From the NCBI RefSeq assembly GCF_002575655.3, contig NC_053035.3:372411792-372475791 (forward strand): 64,000 bases of DNA. Reading direction: 5' to 3'. A program made the position numbers and the translations under genes. Numbering within the stretch: position 1 is the stretch's first letter; each line of letters opens with the position of its first letter. The notes below the pieces were generated by a model. The model was not told the origin of the DNA and did no database searches. It saw only the letters and a list, made by a program, of their open reading frames with translations. Shown piece by piece: positions 23,866-34,506 of the stretch. Origin of the DNA: Aegilops tauschii subsp. strangulata (taxonomy: Eukaryota; Streptophyta; Magnoliopsida; Poales; Poaceae).

Positions 23866-25201
23866 ATGGCGCCACGCAAAGTCAAGACTTCCTCAGCACT
23901 GTCTTGGTATGAGCCGGCCCTGGAGGCGCCCACCGTCACGGAGAAGAGCCTTGCCTCCGTGCGCCTGCTGACGGCGGGCGAGAGCAATGAGTGGGGGGCG
24001 ACCGAGCTCTGGCTTGCCTCCGACGTGCCGGAGCCCGAGGGAAGCACCTACTTCCCCTTCTTCTCGAGCAGCATCGCCGTTGGGTTGGTTCCTCCCTTCT
24101 CTGATTTCTTTTATGAGGTCCTCGACCACTACGGTCTGCAGGCGCTGCATCTCCATCCCAACTCTGTCCTCCTCATGTCCATCTTCGCCTACTACTGCGA
24201 GGCGTACCTGGGCGTGATGCCGTCCATGGCGTTGCTTCGCCATTTCTTCTTCCTTCATGTCAGCGAGGGTCACATCTCCGGATGCGCTAACTTTGTCGCG
24301 TGCGGCAAGGCCAACTCGATCTCGAGCACCGGGAAGAGGGCCGACAACATCCGATCCAAATGGGTCATGATGGATGCCCAGCGTGCCGATCCGTGCCTGG
24401 CGTTGCCGATGGAGGTGCCTCGGCCGGGCAGGGGGTGGCCCAAGGCGGAGCTTGTCGACGAGCGGGCATCCTCGGTGTTGGGGCAGATGATGACCGACCT
24501 GAAGCCGGGCAACGCGAGGGCGGCCAAGATAACAGGGGCGATGCTCCTGAGGGAGTTCTTGATGCTGCGGGTTGCCCCACTCCAGGCGCGCGCCCCCCCT
24601 CTGGGAGCTTGAAGAAGAGGAGAACAAGACCCGCCTGAGGCCAGAGGACCTGCCTGGCGATGAATTGGATGTCGTCCTGCGCCTCATAGTCGGGGACAAC
24701 CAGGAGTACCCGCCTAGCGCCTTCGTTCCCATGTTCCAACGCAGGGACCGGGAGGAATTCGTCGCCTCCAGGCCGACTTTTGACGCGCACGGGCTAGTGC
24801 CGCCGGTGCTTCCGGGAGCTCCTACGGTGCAGAAACCGGTGGAGGTGTCTTCTGGCGAGTCCCGCGGAGAGGGGGGAAGAGGAGGTGGACTCGGAGAAGA
24901 CCCTGGAAGAGGTGGGGGAGACTTCCCCTCCGAGCAAGGCCGAGATTCTCCGCGCCCTTCCTGATGATGCCGAGGCCGACGCCTTCCAAGGGGAGAGGGA
25001 GCAACCCCTCATCCCGATGAAAAGTAGGTCGTTGCTGGTGGCCAGTGGTGCCGCCTCCGCCCCGGTACCTCCTGGGGCTGGCTCCGGCTCTGCCTCTGCT
25101 CCGCCTAGCGCTGCTGGAGCCCGAACACCTGCCCCTCAGGTCCTGAAGCTGTCAGGCTTCAAGCTTCTCAAGCGGTCAGTGGAATACATCACAGTGGATC
25201 G

Positions 25202-25273
25202 GTAAGTGTCTTAAGCTTCGCCTTCTCCTTGCTTGCACTCGTCATTTCCTGATACCCGCCCTTGGTTGATCAG
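25202..25273 (+). other. Intron in the antisense gene of gypsy B
   Basis: Donor gtaagtgtc after GATCG, acceptor ttgatcag. Splicing joins CG to G and keeps the frame from YITVDR to PTSSAKKRK. A has a donor at the corresponding place (20926). Confidence 0.7.
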
Positions 25274-25534
25274 GCCAACATCTTCGGCGAAGAAGAGGAA
25301 GGAAGACGCAGCGGCCGTGCCTCCCGCGGAGAAAGGAGGCAACAGCACTCGCATCTCCCCAGCCCGATCGTCCTTGCGAGGCCAAGAGGAGCATCGCCGC
25401 GTGGAATCAGCCCCCATGGCCCCGCTGGCTCTGGAGGTGCCGGTGCTTGGCGCGGCTGACGAGGTCCCAGTTGCTCCGGGTTCCGCGGTCTCCCAAGCCC
25501 TGGTAACGATGTTGCTTCCTCCTACTGCTGCACC

Positions 25535-25539
25535 TCCAC
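25535..25539. repeat. Target-site duplication of gypsy C, left (TCCAC)
   Basis: Exact match to 39432-39436. It lies within codons of B's antisense gene. Confidence 0.93.
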
Positions 25540-26664
25540 TGTCGGGTGGTTGGTGTGACATATGCCAAGGGATGGCTTATCATTGTGGGAGCCAATAAAA
25601 CGTCGCCGGTGCCTAGAAACTGGATGAGGCAAAGACATGCACGCCGGCGGATCTTACCCAGCTTCGGGGCTCTCCGAGGAGATAACACCCCTAGTCCTTC
25701 TCTGCGGGGTCTCCGCATGATCACTAGATCGATGAAAGGTAGCTACAATCGCTCCTAGAGCTGTTGAGATCAAGAGAGAAGAAGAACAAGGCTAGCACTT
25801 GCTTCTCTCTATCTATAGTGTGTGTGTGTGTGCTATGCTTAGAAGCGGACTATGCTCAGAGGCCAACCCTTTGCATGGGTGCTCCGGGGGGTTTATATAG
25901 GCCTACCCCCCGGGGGTACAATGGTAATCCGGCTGGGCTCTGGTCCCAGCCGTCAGTGTCTTGTCGACAGGCCGGCCCCACCGCCTAGGGTCTTGTCGGC
26001 GGCTGCTTACTGTAGCCGCGCCTCTGATGACGAGGGCTTTGTCGAGGTAAGCATGGCTACAGTGCGCCGCCTCGGGGGCTCTCACTATAGCCTTACCTCG
26101 TCTTGTCTCCTTAATGGGGCTCCTGCTTCGAGGAAGGGAGTAGCCGGCTTCTGGAGGCCGGCTACGCTCTTGGCCGACTGGGAAAGGCCGGGCCGCCTTC
26201 ACGCCTCTCTCTGGCTGAAGGGGCCCGCCGCCCGCGGGCCGTACGGGAGTCGGTCGTGGGTGACGTCGAGGCCAGCATGGCTACAGTGCCGAGCCGCACG
26301 GGAGACGGCCGTCCCGTATGGCCTCCTGTAGCCATGCCCGCCTCGGGCTTTGGGAGTAGTGGGCCGCACTGTGGCCACACCCCGTCGTGTCACCGTTATG
26401 TGGGAACAGCTTTGGTGGTTATGGTCTCGGCCGGCTCCTAGGAGTCGGCGTTCTTCTTGGCCGGCTTCTTGGAGTCGGCCACCCCGTAGTCGTCCTGGGG
26501 AGGAGTTGGTGAGGCTGGGTCGCCTTCCGGGAGTTGGCTTCAGAGGTAGCCGGCCAGGGAAGGCGGCCCAATGCTCGGAGTGCTTGGAGGCCCGAAGGCC
26601 TGATAATTTTTTCAGAAGAACCAGGGGCAGTCGGTTAGGCTACCCGTGGCCATTTACTCCGACA
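25540..26664 (-). repeat. 3' LTR of gypsy C
   Basis: 1,125 bp. It begins TGTCGGGTGG and ends TTACTCCGACA. A minus-strand TATA (tatataaac, about 25892-25900) and a (GT)n run at about 25817-25831 are visible. It lacks the 70-bp minisatellite-like block of the 5' LTR. Confidence 0.93.
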
Positions 26665-26680
26665 GTAGTCCCCGAAGCTG
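26665..26680 (-). other. Polypurine tract of gypsy C
   Basis: Minus strand gcttcggggactac directly before the 3' LTR (TGTCGGAG). The core cggggactac recurs inside introns of the antisense gene on the same strand. Confidence 0.75.
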
Positions 26681-27241
26681 ATTGGGCTTCGAGGTGGAGT
26701 GGGGGTTGAGAAGCTCGATCAGCTTCCTATCATGACAAGCCGGCAGCTGGGAGCCGGCCTTGGTCAGGCGCGCCGATTGAGTCGAAATCTTCTGGAGTCG
26801 GAGGGCGGGAGCCCGCTGACATGTGCACCGGGCCGCGGGCCGGCCACGGGCCGTCGGCGAACCACGTGGCCGGAAAGCCTGCCAGCCCACGCGCGTGACG
26901 GGACGTCGCCGCAGGGAGGGGGCCCGCCACGTCCGCGCCCCGGCCCAGGCGCGGATCCTTTGTATCCCGAAACCGCCCGCACGTTCCGTGCGGCAGTTTC
27001 GGCTCGCATTTATGCGAAATAATCGCGAGACGTGGGGGGAGTGGGCGTAGTTAATCCCACGCCCCCCACGTCCGGCCTCTTCGGCCTCGTGAGGCTATAA
27101 GTAGGGGGAGGTGGAGGGCGGCAGGCCCTCGCACGCTCCTCCTACTTCCACCGTCTTCTTCCTCTTGCCAGTTCTTGCGACAGCGCCTCGCCGCCGCGCT
27201 CTTCCACCGCACGCTCCTCCGCCGCCGTGCTAGCTTTCGCC
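26681..27241 (+). other. Promoter and leader region of the antisense gene of gypsy C
   Basis: About 560 bp between the polypurine tract and the ATG. GC-rich; holds a plus-strand TATA box at 27095 and a pyrimidine-rich leader (cttccaccgtcttcttcctctt) after it. No other gene seen. Confidence 0.6.
27095..27103 (+). promoter_or_regulatory. TATA box for the antisense gene of gypsy C
   Basis: ctataagta within gaggctataagtaggggg, about 147 bp before the ATG at 27242, giving a leader of about 115 bp. It faces away from the LTR and opposite to gag-pol, so the antisense gene seems to have its own promoter outside the LTR. Motif-based only. Confidence 0.6.
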
Positions 27242-30200
27242 ATGCCTCCCACCGTAGATCAGCTTGGCGGGGATTGGGACGGCTCCAACGTCCATGACGA
27301 CCACGTCGACTTCCTCCGCGACACGCGGCGGCTGCCCAGCGCGGACAAAGTGGAGGTCCGCCTCGCGCCGGCGAAGGAAATCTCGCCGAGGCCGCAGGAG
27401 GGCGAGCGGGTGGTCTTCCGCTCGCACTTCTTGCGCGGCTTCGGCCTGCCAGTGAGCGCATTCTTCCGCTCCTGGCTTGAATTCTATCAGCTCCAGCCGC
27501 ACCATCTCACCCCCAACGCGGTGGTGCTGCTGTCCGCCTTCGTCACCCTATGCGAGGGCTATCTCGGCGTCCTCCCCACCCTTGAGCTCTGGGGGGAGTT
27601 CTTCCAGTCGAAGCTGGGCACGCGCGTTAAGGGCGTGCCGGCTCATACTGGCGCCTTCATCGCGTCGCGGAGATCGGCTGCCGACAACCCCTTCCCCGTC
27701 ATCACGCTGATCCAATCGGTGAAGAAGTGGCACAAGTCGTACTTCTACGTGCGGAACATCGCTCCACGGGGCGACTACATCAACCTGCCGGCTTACGTAG
27801 CCGGCCCACCAGCGGGCAGGCTGCCCCAGTGGTCCTTCCGGGCTGTGACGCTGTCGCCGGCGGGAAATGCCGCCATCACCCGACTGCGGGTGATGGTCCA
27901 GTCGGAGGGCCTGACGGGGCCCGACCTTCTGGCCGCGTTCGTCACGCGCCGGGTTCTTCCGCTCCAGAGCCGGCCTCATCTGATCTGTCAGATGAGCGGC
28001 CAGCTCGATCCGAGCCGAATGTGTACCAAGGAGATGCCGCGCGAGGAGGTCGCCTACATGGTGAACTACCTTGCGAACTGCAAACTCACCGAAGAGTGGC
28101 AGTTCGGCAAGGAGCCGTATAGCCGAGCCAATCCGCCGCCTACGGTATGCTCTCCCTGTGTCTTTTTCTCTCTCTTCGTTGCCGAGTTCCTCTGGGCCGA
28201 CTCTAACTTAGTCGGCTTGTTCTTTGACAGAGTCCTCTTCTTCGGCCGGCCGGCGGGTCAGACACGGAGCACCGCTTCGTCCCCGACCGGACCGAACATG
28301 ACCTGGAGGACCCCGACCTGGGGGCGGTCCATATGGACGACGACGTTGAGCCGGGCGGAGGCCAAGCCGGCGGCGAAATAGGCGGCTCTGGGTTCACTGC
28401 CACCTTTGACGACTGGCCGGACGACGATGAAGCCGAAGCCGTCCCGCGCCGCCAGCCGGCATCTGGACGCGGCGCAGCCTCCTCCGCCGCGCAGCCTGCT
28501 CGGGGTGGAGGTCAGAAGCGTCGCGCCGCCCAGGGCTTGTTCGGCAGCCGAACGAAGAAACCCAGAGGCGGGGCGGCAGCCACCAGGCGGGAGGAAGCGG
28601 CCGCGAAGGCGGCTCGTTTCCGCAAGGTGGTGAAGCAACCGCAGACCGTGTCGGCGTAAGTCCGAATCTTTCTTTGTGTACTCTCTTTCTTTCTTTTCTT
28701 TGGTGGTTTTTGAACTCTCGTCTTTTTCTTCAACGATCAGAGCTCCGTTGTCACTTGAGCGGGCGGCTGCCGGCTCCGTCGTCGAGTCGCCAAGGGGCTT
28801 TGGGAGCACCACCCGCCGCGTGGACCCCCGCGCCGACCTCCAGGAGGCGACGGAAAGGAACGCGCGGGAGGCGCGGGAGGAGCAGGAGGCACGGAAGGCG
28901 GCCGCCGCCCAGGCGGCGCGGGAGGAGGAGGCGGCGAAGGCACTCGCCGAGGCCGCAGCCAGGGCCCAGGCAGAGGTTGAGGCTGCGGCGGCGGCGGGGG
29001 AGGTTTTGATGGTCACCCCGCTGCGCGTCATGGCGCCTGGGGACATGGAACCCTCGCCAGGGGGAGCCAGCGGCGACCAGCCGGGGCTGGGGGCAAGCGG
29101 CGACGACGTCATCATCTTGGAGAAGGCGCCGGAGCCGACCCTTCCGACTGGGGCGGCCCAAGGTGGCCGGCCTGACCCGCCGCTTGCACAGTCGGCGGAG
29201 GGCGAGCCGGCCGCGAGGGTTGAGGTGGCGGTCCAGATTCCGCCAAGCCGGCGTGCGGGGAAGGCCGCGTCGGAGCCGCAGAAGGCTGCGTCGGAGCCAC
29301 AGCCGGCCGTGGGCTCCAGCTCGTCGGCCCGAGATGCGGAGGCGGCCAGCGCTACCTCGGGGTGGACGCCGGGCGGAGGGACAGCCGTAGTGAACGTGGC
29401 TGCACAAGACGTCCGGACCCGGCTCCAAAGCCAAGCCGCGGCGCTGAGGCAGTTCACCGACGAGTTCCTCGCAATGCGGGCGGCCATCCGGGTTAGTATT
29501 CCCCATCTTGCTTCTTCTTGACTTTGCTTTCTTCTTGATCTTGATTTCTTCCGTGGGGGCGTGTCAGCGCACCCACTGGGTGTAGTCCCCGAGTTCCGAG
29601 CCGGCTGCTGAGCAGGCGGCTTGGAACTTCTTGGTGGATTTGCCTTTGCTATTTTTGTTCTCACTTCGATCTTCTGTCCATCTTGCAGGACTACCACAGC
29701 CTTCAAGCGGCCGCCTTCAACTCCCAGGCCCGGGAGCTGACTCAGAAGACCGCCGACCTTACTGAGAGCCGAGGTACGTGACTTGATCTTTATCTCATGT
29801 GGGGGCGCGTCAGCGCACCCACTGGGTGTAGTCCCCGAGATTCAGGCCGACTGCTGAGCAGTCGGGTCAGATCTTCCTTGATGATTTCTTACTGTTCTTC
29901 TTCTTCTTCCGACTTTGCAGCGGCCAACGCCAGTCTGAGGGCACAGCTGGGGGAGTCCCAGACTGCTCTTCGTGCCAAGGATGCCGAGCTCGCCGCCTTG
30001 GTGCAAGAGCGCGACCGCCTGGTCAAGAAGCTGGCCGACCAGGAGGAAGGCCACAAGGCGGCGCTGAAGGCTGTGCAGGATCGTGAAGCCACTCTCCAGG
30101 CCGAGTTCGAGACGGAGGCGGCTGGCTGGGCTGAGGCCAGGCAGACTCTGGTCTCTAGCTACGGCCAGATCGAAGATCTGGTTGACGGTAAGCCGCCTAC

Positions 30201-30928
30201 CTCTCCGTCCTTTCTTGCCATCTGCCACTTTGGCTTGTTTTCTGATTTTGGTGTTCTTTTCTTCCTTTCTTCTTCTTTGTGCAGAGTATTTCCCTGGCTA
30301 TTCGACTGCCGCCAACCAGGCCATCGAGGCCCGTCGCCAAGCGCGAAGGCAGGCCGGCTTTGAGATCTCGCCAACCGCCGGCCGCTCGCTGGAGGAACAG
30401 CTCCTGGCGATCCAAGCTCGTATCCAGCCGGCTCACCGGCTGCTCCGCCGGCTTCAGCGTGCCGGGGCGCAGGTCTTGGCCGCCCTCTGGCCCGGCCAAG
30501 TGGTCCCTCGCACCCCCAGTCGGACCGCCGACTGGCTGGAGGTGGCAGTCGGCCGCTTCGAAGCTTGGAAGGCGTCGGCGGCTCGCTCCGGTGCCAGGCG
30601 GGCGCTGGAGTTCGTCAAGGCCTGGTATCCCGGCCTAAGCCTGGACCAGCTGGCTACCTGGCGGCAGCAAGCCGACACGGAGCTGGAGCCGGCGCGGCCG
30701 GCCATCATTCGGCGGGCTTCGGCGATCGCCGACTACACCGACACCAGCGTCTTCGCCCCCGAGGTGGACGACAATGGAGTCGCCCAGCCGGAAGAGTGGT
30801 TCGGGCTGGACCCGGAGTACGGTGAGGACTCGGCGGAGGAGATCGACTCCAGCGACGAGGGCGAAGAAGAGGAGGAGGAGGAGGGTGAAGACGCCGAGCC
30901 GGCTGGTGGAGTAGCCGGCCAGCCTTAG
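27242..30928 (+). CDS. Intact six-exon antisense gene of gypsy C (Transposase_28-like, ~1,024 aa)
   Basis: Exons: 27242-28144, 28231-28655, 28741-29491, 29689-29773, 29921-30187, 30285-30928. All introns are GT-AG and every junction keeps frame; the exons sum to 3,075 bp (1,024 codons plus TAG) with no stop. Residues about 55-125 (FRSHFLRGFGLPVSAFFRSW, TLCEGYLGVLPTLELWGEFF) match the conserved domain of the A and B genes, the 'putative gypsy type transposon' family. A basic, nuclear-signal-like cluster (QKRRAAQ...RTKKPR) lies near 397-415. Ala/Glu-rich coiled coils are at about 480-530 and 722-800, and an acidic tail (DEGEEEEEEEGED) at the end. The gene lies tail to tail with integrase. Its job is not established; the family's antisense position suggests an accessory or regulatory role. 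Start chosen at the first ATG of the frame. Confidence 0.82.
28145..28230 (+). other. Intron 1 of the antisense gene of C
   Basis: Donor gtatgctc, acceptor ttctttgacag, 86 bp, T-rich. Phase 0; joins TVCSP-free frame 27242-28144 to SPLLRPAGG. Confidence 0.75.
28656..28740 (+). other. Intron 2 of the antisense gene of C
   Basis: Donor gtaagtccg, acceptor caacgatcag, 85 bp with a long T/C-rich run. It splits an Ala codon (GC/A) and restores frame to APLSLERAA. Confidence 0.78.
29492..29688 (+). other. Intron 3 of the antisense gene of C
   Basis: Donor gttagtatt, acceptor ccatcttgcag, 197 bp. It contains a block (gtgtcagcgcacccactggg and following) that recurs in intron 4. Confidence 0.75.
29774..29920 (+). 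other. Intron 4 of the antisense gene of C
   Basis: Donor gtacgtgac, acceptor gactttgcag, 147 bp. It contains the second copy of the block in intron 3. Phase 1; joins G to CG. Confidence 0.75.
30188..30284 (+). other. Intron 5 of the antisense gene of C
   Basis: Donor gtaagccgc, acceptor ctttgtgcag, 97 bp, T-rich. Splits a Glu codon (G/AG) before YFPGYSTAAN. Confidence 0.77.
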
Positions 30929-31803
30929 TCTGACCGCGCCTCCAGCACTACGTCGCGCGCCTCCACGCCTCCTGCCGCAGGTGGTGGTCAAGCCGGGGCC
31001 CGCTAGTCGGCCACTCCTTCAGCCGGCGAGGCCGCCTTCACCGACCAGCTCGGCCTCCATGTCGCGCCCTAGTCTGCCGTCTTTTGCTTTTCCTATCTTG
31101 TTACTCTTTAGAACAATGTTTGGTTAAATTCGCACAATTCCACCCACTGGGTGTATTCGAACTTATGTCCGTTGCCGGCCTGTTGGCGGCTTTATGTATA
31201 TATATGACTTATGTATTTGGCCTTTCGTTGTACTTTTTGCTTTTTGTCCTTCTGCTTTTTCCTTTGCCGCCCTCCCTTGGTTGCCGCCTCCCCAGTCAAA
31301 CAGTTGCTCTGCAATCTGTAGCCGGGGGAGTGCCTGGCCGATTGGGGAGGGGGAAGTACTTTAGCTCTGCTGGACTAAAGCTAAGTTTTTTAGGAAGCCG
31401 GCCAGCCGGCTGCTCTGGTAGCCGGCAGGCATGTTTGGAGGCCGTCTCTTTGCTATATAGGTTCGTTGTTCCTTAGCCGTTTTTCGTGTGGGCGTCCTTT
31501 CTGTCTCTCCTCTTGCTAGTCAGACGGTCAGTTCTTTGAGCTGCGACCTTCAACAAGAGAGGACTCGGGAGCCGGCGCACTACTTTTCTGACTTTAGGAA
31601 AAACTTTCGATATAGCTCAAGGCGGCCAGTCCCCGGGCCGACTAGTCGAACCCGGTGCCGGACAAAAGTTCAAAATGTAATAATACATTCATGGATATGA
31701 CACTCGTCATTCATAGATAAATAAAAGGCAGTCCCCGAGTACTGTTCGGGGGCCCTGTTGGTTTGTACTTAATACAAAAGGGGAGCGTGATACATACTGC
31801 TTT
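30929..31803. other. Spacer between the antisense gene and integrase of C
   Basis: About 875 bp between two convergent genes. It holds a third copy of the inverted repeat cacccactgggtg near 31142-31154, a tatatatatg tract near 31197, and agccggc-rich DNA. Both genes must end transcription here; no clear terminator signal could be picked out. Confidence 0.6.
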
Positions 31804-33501
31804 TCAGCTGTAAAATCGTCTTAGGAGGTTTGCGTTCCATGGTCGCTCCAACTCCTTGCCGGAGTCGTCTCTCTTGCGGGCTCTTGGTTTTTGCGCGTCG
31901 ATCAAGTAGTAGGAGTCGTTGCCGAGTGCCTTGCTGACGACGAAGGGGCCTTCCCAAGGGGCCGAGAGCTTGTGCTGGCCAGCTGTTCGCTGGATCAGCC
32001 GGAGCACAAGGTCGCCCTCTTGGAAGGATCTTGGCTTGACCTTGCGGTTGTAGTAGCGGCGCAGCCCTTGCTGGTAGATGGCGGACCGGCTGAGGGCTAA
32101 CAGCCGGCCTTCTTCCAGTAGGTCGACGCCGTCTTCTCTTGCTTCTTTGGCTTCCTCCTCCGTGTACATGGTGATCCGAGGCGAGTCGAACTCGATGTCT
32201 GTTGGGATGACAGCCTCGGCACCGTACACGAGGAAGAATGGAGTGAAGCCGGTTGACTTGTTGGGTGTAGTGCGCAGACTCCAGAGGACAGCCGGCAGCT
32301 CTTCGAGCCAGCAGCCGGCCGATCTTTCCAGTGGTACAACCAGTCGGGGCTTGATGCCGGAGAGGATGAGTCCATTTGCTCGCTCGACCTGGCCGTTTGA
32401 CTGCGGGTGGGCAACGGACGCTAAGTCCAGTCGGATGCCCTGCGTCACGCAGAAACGTGCCAGTGCTCCTTTGGCGAAGTTCGTGCCGTTGTCGGTGATG
32501 ATGCTGTGCGGCACGCCGTACCGAGTAGTGATGTCGGTGATGAATGTTACGGCAGTCGGCCCATTGAGCTTCTTGATTGGCTTTGCTTCAATCCACTTTG
32601 TGAACTTGTCCACAACAACAAGTAGATGTGTCAGGCCACCGCGGGCTGTCTTGAAAGGTCCCACCATGTCCAGTCCCCAGACGGCAAAAGGCCAAGTGAG
32701 GGGAATGGTTTTGAGGGCAGAAGCCGGCAGGTGTTGCTTGGAACTAAAAACTTGACATCCTCTGCAGCTCTTGACTATTTCTTTAGCATCCTCCAAGGCA
32801 GTCGGCCAGAAGAAACCATGGCGGAAAGCCTTGGCCACAAGGGATCTTGAGGCTGCGTGGTGGCCGCATTCGCCTTGGTGGATGTCTTTGAGGATTGCCA
32901 CTCCTTTTCCTGGCTCGACACAACGCTGGAAGACTCCAGTGACGCCGCGCTTCACAAGCTCTCTGTTGATTATTGTGTATGCCGCGGCTCGTCGTGGCAC
33001 TAGTCTTGCTGAGATCTCGTCAGCCGGCAGCTCTCTGCTGACTAGGAACTTGAGGATGGGCTGGGCCCATGAGGGAGCTGTGACTTCTTCTTCTGTTAAT
33101 GTGGCCACCATGACTCGGGTGGGTGGGTTGGGTGGCGTTGAATTGGAGTCGGCCACCGCTTCTTGTGTCGTTGCAGTCCCCGGGCCGACTGCTGCAGTCC
33201 CCGGGCCGGGTTCTGAAGTCCCCGGGCCGGGTGCGACTACGGCAGTCCCCGGGCCGGTTGTCGAAGTCCCCGTGCTGCCTGCGGGGTTTCTCCAGTCGGA
33301 TCCGGCTGTATTTGGCGCAGGCGGTATGAAGATGGAATCCGACTCTGGAGACGGCTTGATGGACGGCTTGAGGAGGCGCTGGAGGGAGACGCCAGTCGGT
33401 ATGGCTTGTCGGGTGGAGCCGATCCGTGCTAGGGCATCTGCTTGGTCGTTGTCGGCCATTGGCACGTGAAGGAACTCGCACCCTTCGAAGTATTCGCTTA
33501 T
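31804..33501 (-). pseudogene. Integrase of gypsy C (in frame with pol, after a TAG)
   Basis: 566 codons downstream of the TAG at 33504-33502. The N-terminal zinc region shows GECGHHAASRSL and CRGCQVF. The core has the D-D-E triad in VWGLDMVGPF, SIITDNGTNF and NGQVERANGL. The C-terminal region (YYNRKVKPRSFQEGDLVLR) and a final KELERPWNANLLRRFYS follow. A Pro/Gly/Thr-rich repeat linker (PGPGTSEPGPGTAAVGPGT) precedes it. The domain itself is undamaged; it is cut from the rest of pol only by the upstream stop. The first residues (NDQADALARIGS) are the tail of the second RNase H. Confidence 0.85.
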
Positions 33502-33504
33502 CTA

Positions 33505-34503
33505 CTGGACGAGGAAACGATAGCTCGCCATGTTCGCGTCCTTGGCGTCCCAGTCGCCAGATGATTGCTGGACCACCAAGTCTGAGTCGCCGTAGCACAG
33601 GATCCGGCGTATGCCAAGCTCTTTGGCTAGCCGGAGCCCGTGTACGAGCGCCTCGTACTCGGCCACGTTGTTGGAGGCGGCGAAGTGGATCTGCAGTGTG
33701 TACTTGAGCTTGTCGCCTTTGGGAGAGGTGAGGACGATGCCGGCTCCCAAGCCGGTGCGCATCTTGGACCCGTCAAAGTGCATCCGCCAATGGGTAGAGT
33801 CGGGAGCCGGCGGTAAGTAGTGGGTCTCGGCCCAGTCGACGAGGAAGTCGGCCAATGCTTGAGACTTGATGGCGGTGCGGGGTTGATAGAAAATCGTGTA
33901 GGGCGCCAACGCAATGGCCCATTTGGCCACCCGGCCGGATGCATCCCGGCTGCCTATGATCTCGGCGAGCGGGGCAGTGCACACGACCGTGATGAGGTGC
34001 TCTTGGAAGTAGGGCTTCAGTTTCTTGGCAGCGAAGTACACTCCATAGCACATCTTCTGGTAGTGCGGGTAGTTTTGCTTTGAGCTGGATAGTACTTCGC
34101 TGAGATAGTAGACCGGCCTCTGGACCAGCTGGGCTCGGCCTTCCTCCGGGCGCTGGACCACAACAACAGTGCTGACGACTCGGCTAGTCGTGGCGATGTA
34201 GAGGAGCATGGGCTCCTTCTCAGTCGGCGCTGCCAGGACAGGCGGAGTGGTCAACATTTTCTTCAACTCATGGAAGGCTTGGTCGGCTTGATCATTCCAC
34301 TCAAAGTGAGTGGACTTCTTCATGAGTCGGTACAAGGGGAGAGCCTTTTCTCCTAGTCGGCTGATAAAACGATTCAGGGAGGCTAAGCAGCCAGTGAACT
34401 TCTGCACATCTCGCAGCTTGGTGGGAATCTCCATCCTCTCGATGGCCTTGATCTTGACGGGGTTGCACTCAATGCCGCGTTCGGAGACCAGGAAGCCTAG
34501 CAG
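33505..34503 (-). pseudogene. RNase H and archaeal-type second RNase H of gypsy C
   Basis: Between TAG 34506-34504 and TAG 33504-33502, in the same frame as RT and integrase. First comes the RT connection (IPTKLRDVQKFTGCLASLNR) and the native RNase H (LYIATTSRVVSTVVV, YLSEVLSSSKQNYP), whose first acidic residue is not evident. Then a second, archaeal-type RNase H has MHFDGSKM, NNVAEYEALVHGL and YGDSDLVVQQ, giving three of its acidic residues. The fourth (in NDQADAL) lies beyond the TAG. Dual RNase H is the hallmark of the Tat group. Confidence 0.83.
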
Positions 34504-34506
34504 CTA

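Noticed and set aside
23893..24732. 279-codon minus-strand open frame
   Set aside because: Arg/His/Gly-rich mirror of the antisense gene exon of B.
28258..29706. 482-codon minus-strand open frame opposite the antisense gene of C
   Set aside because: Low-complexity Ser/Ala/Arg composition; it mirrors the GC-rich exons on the plus strand and crosses their introns. A shadow frame.
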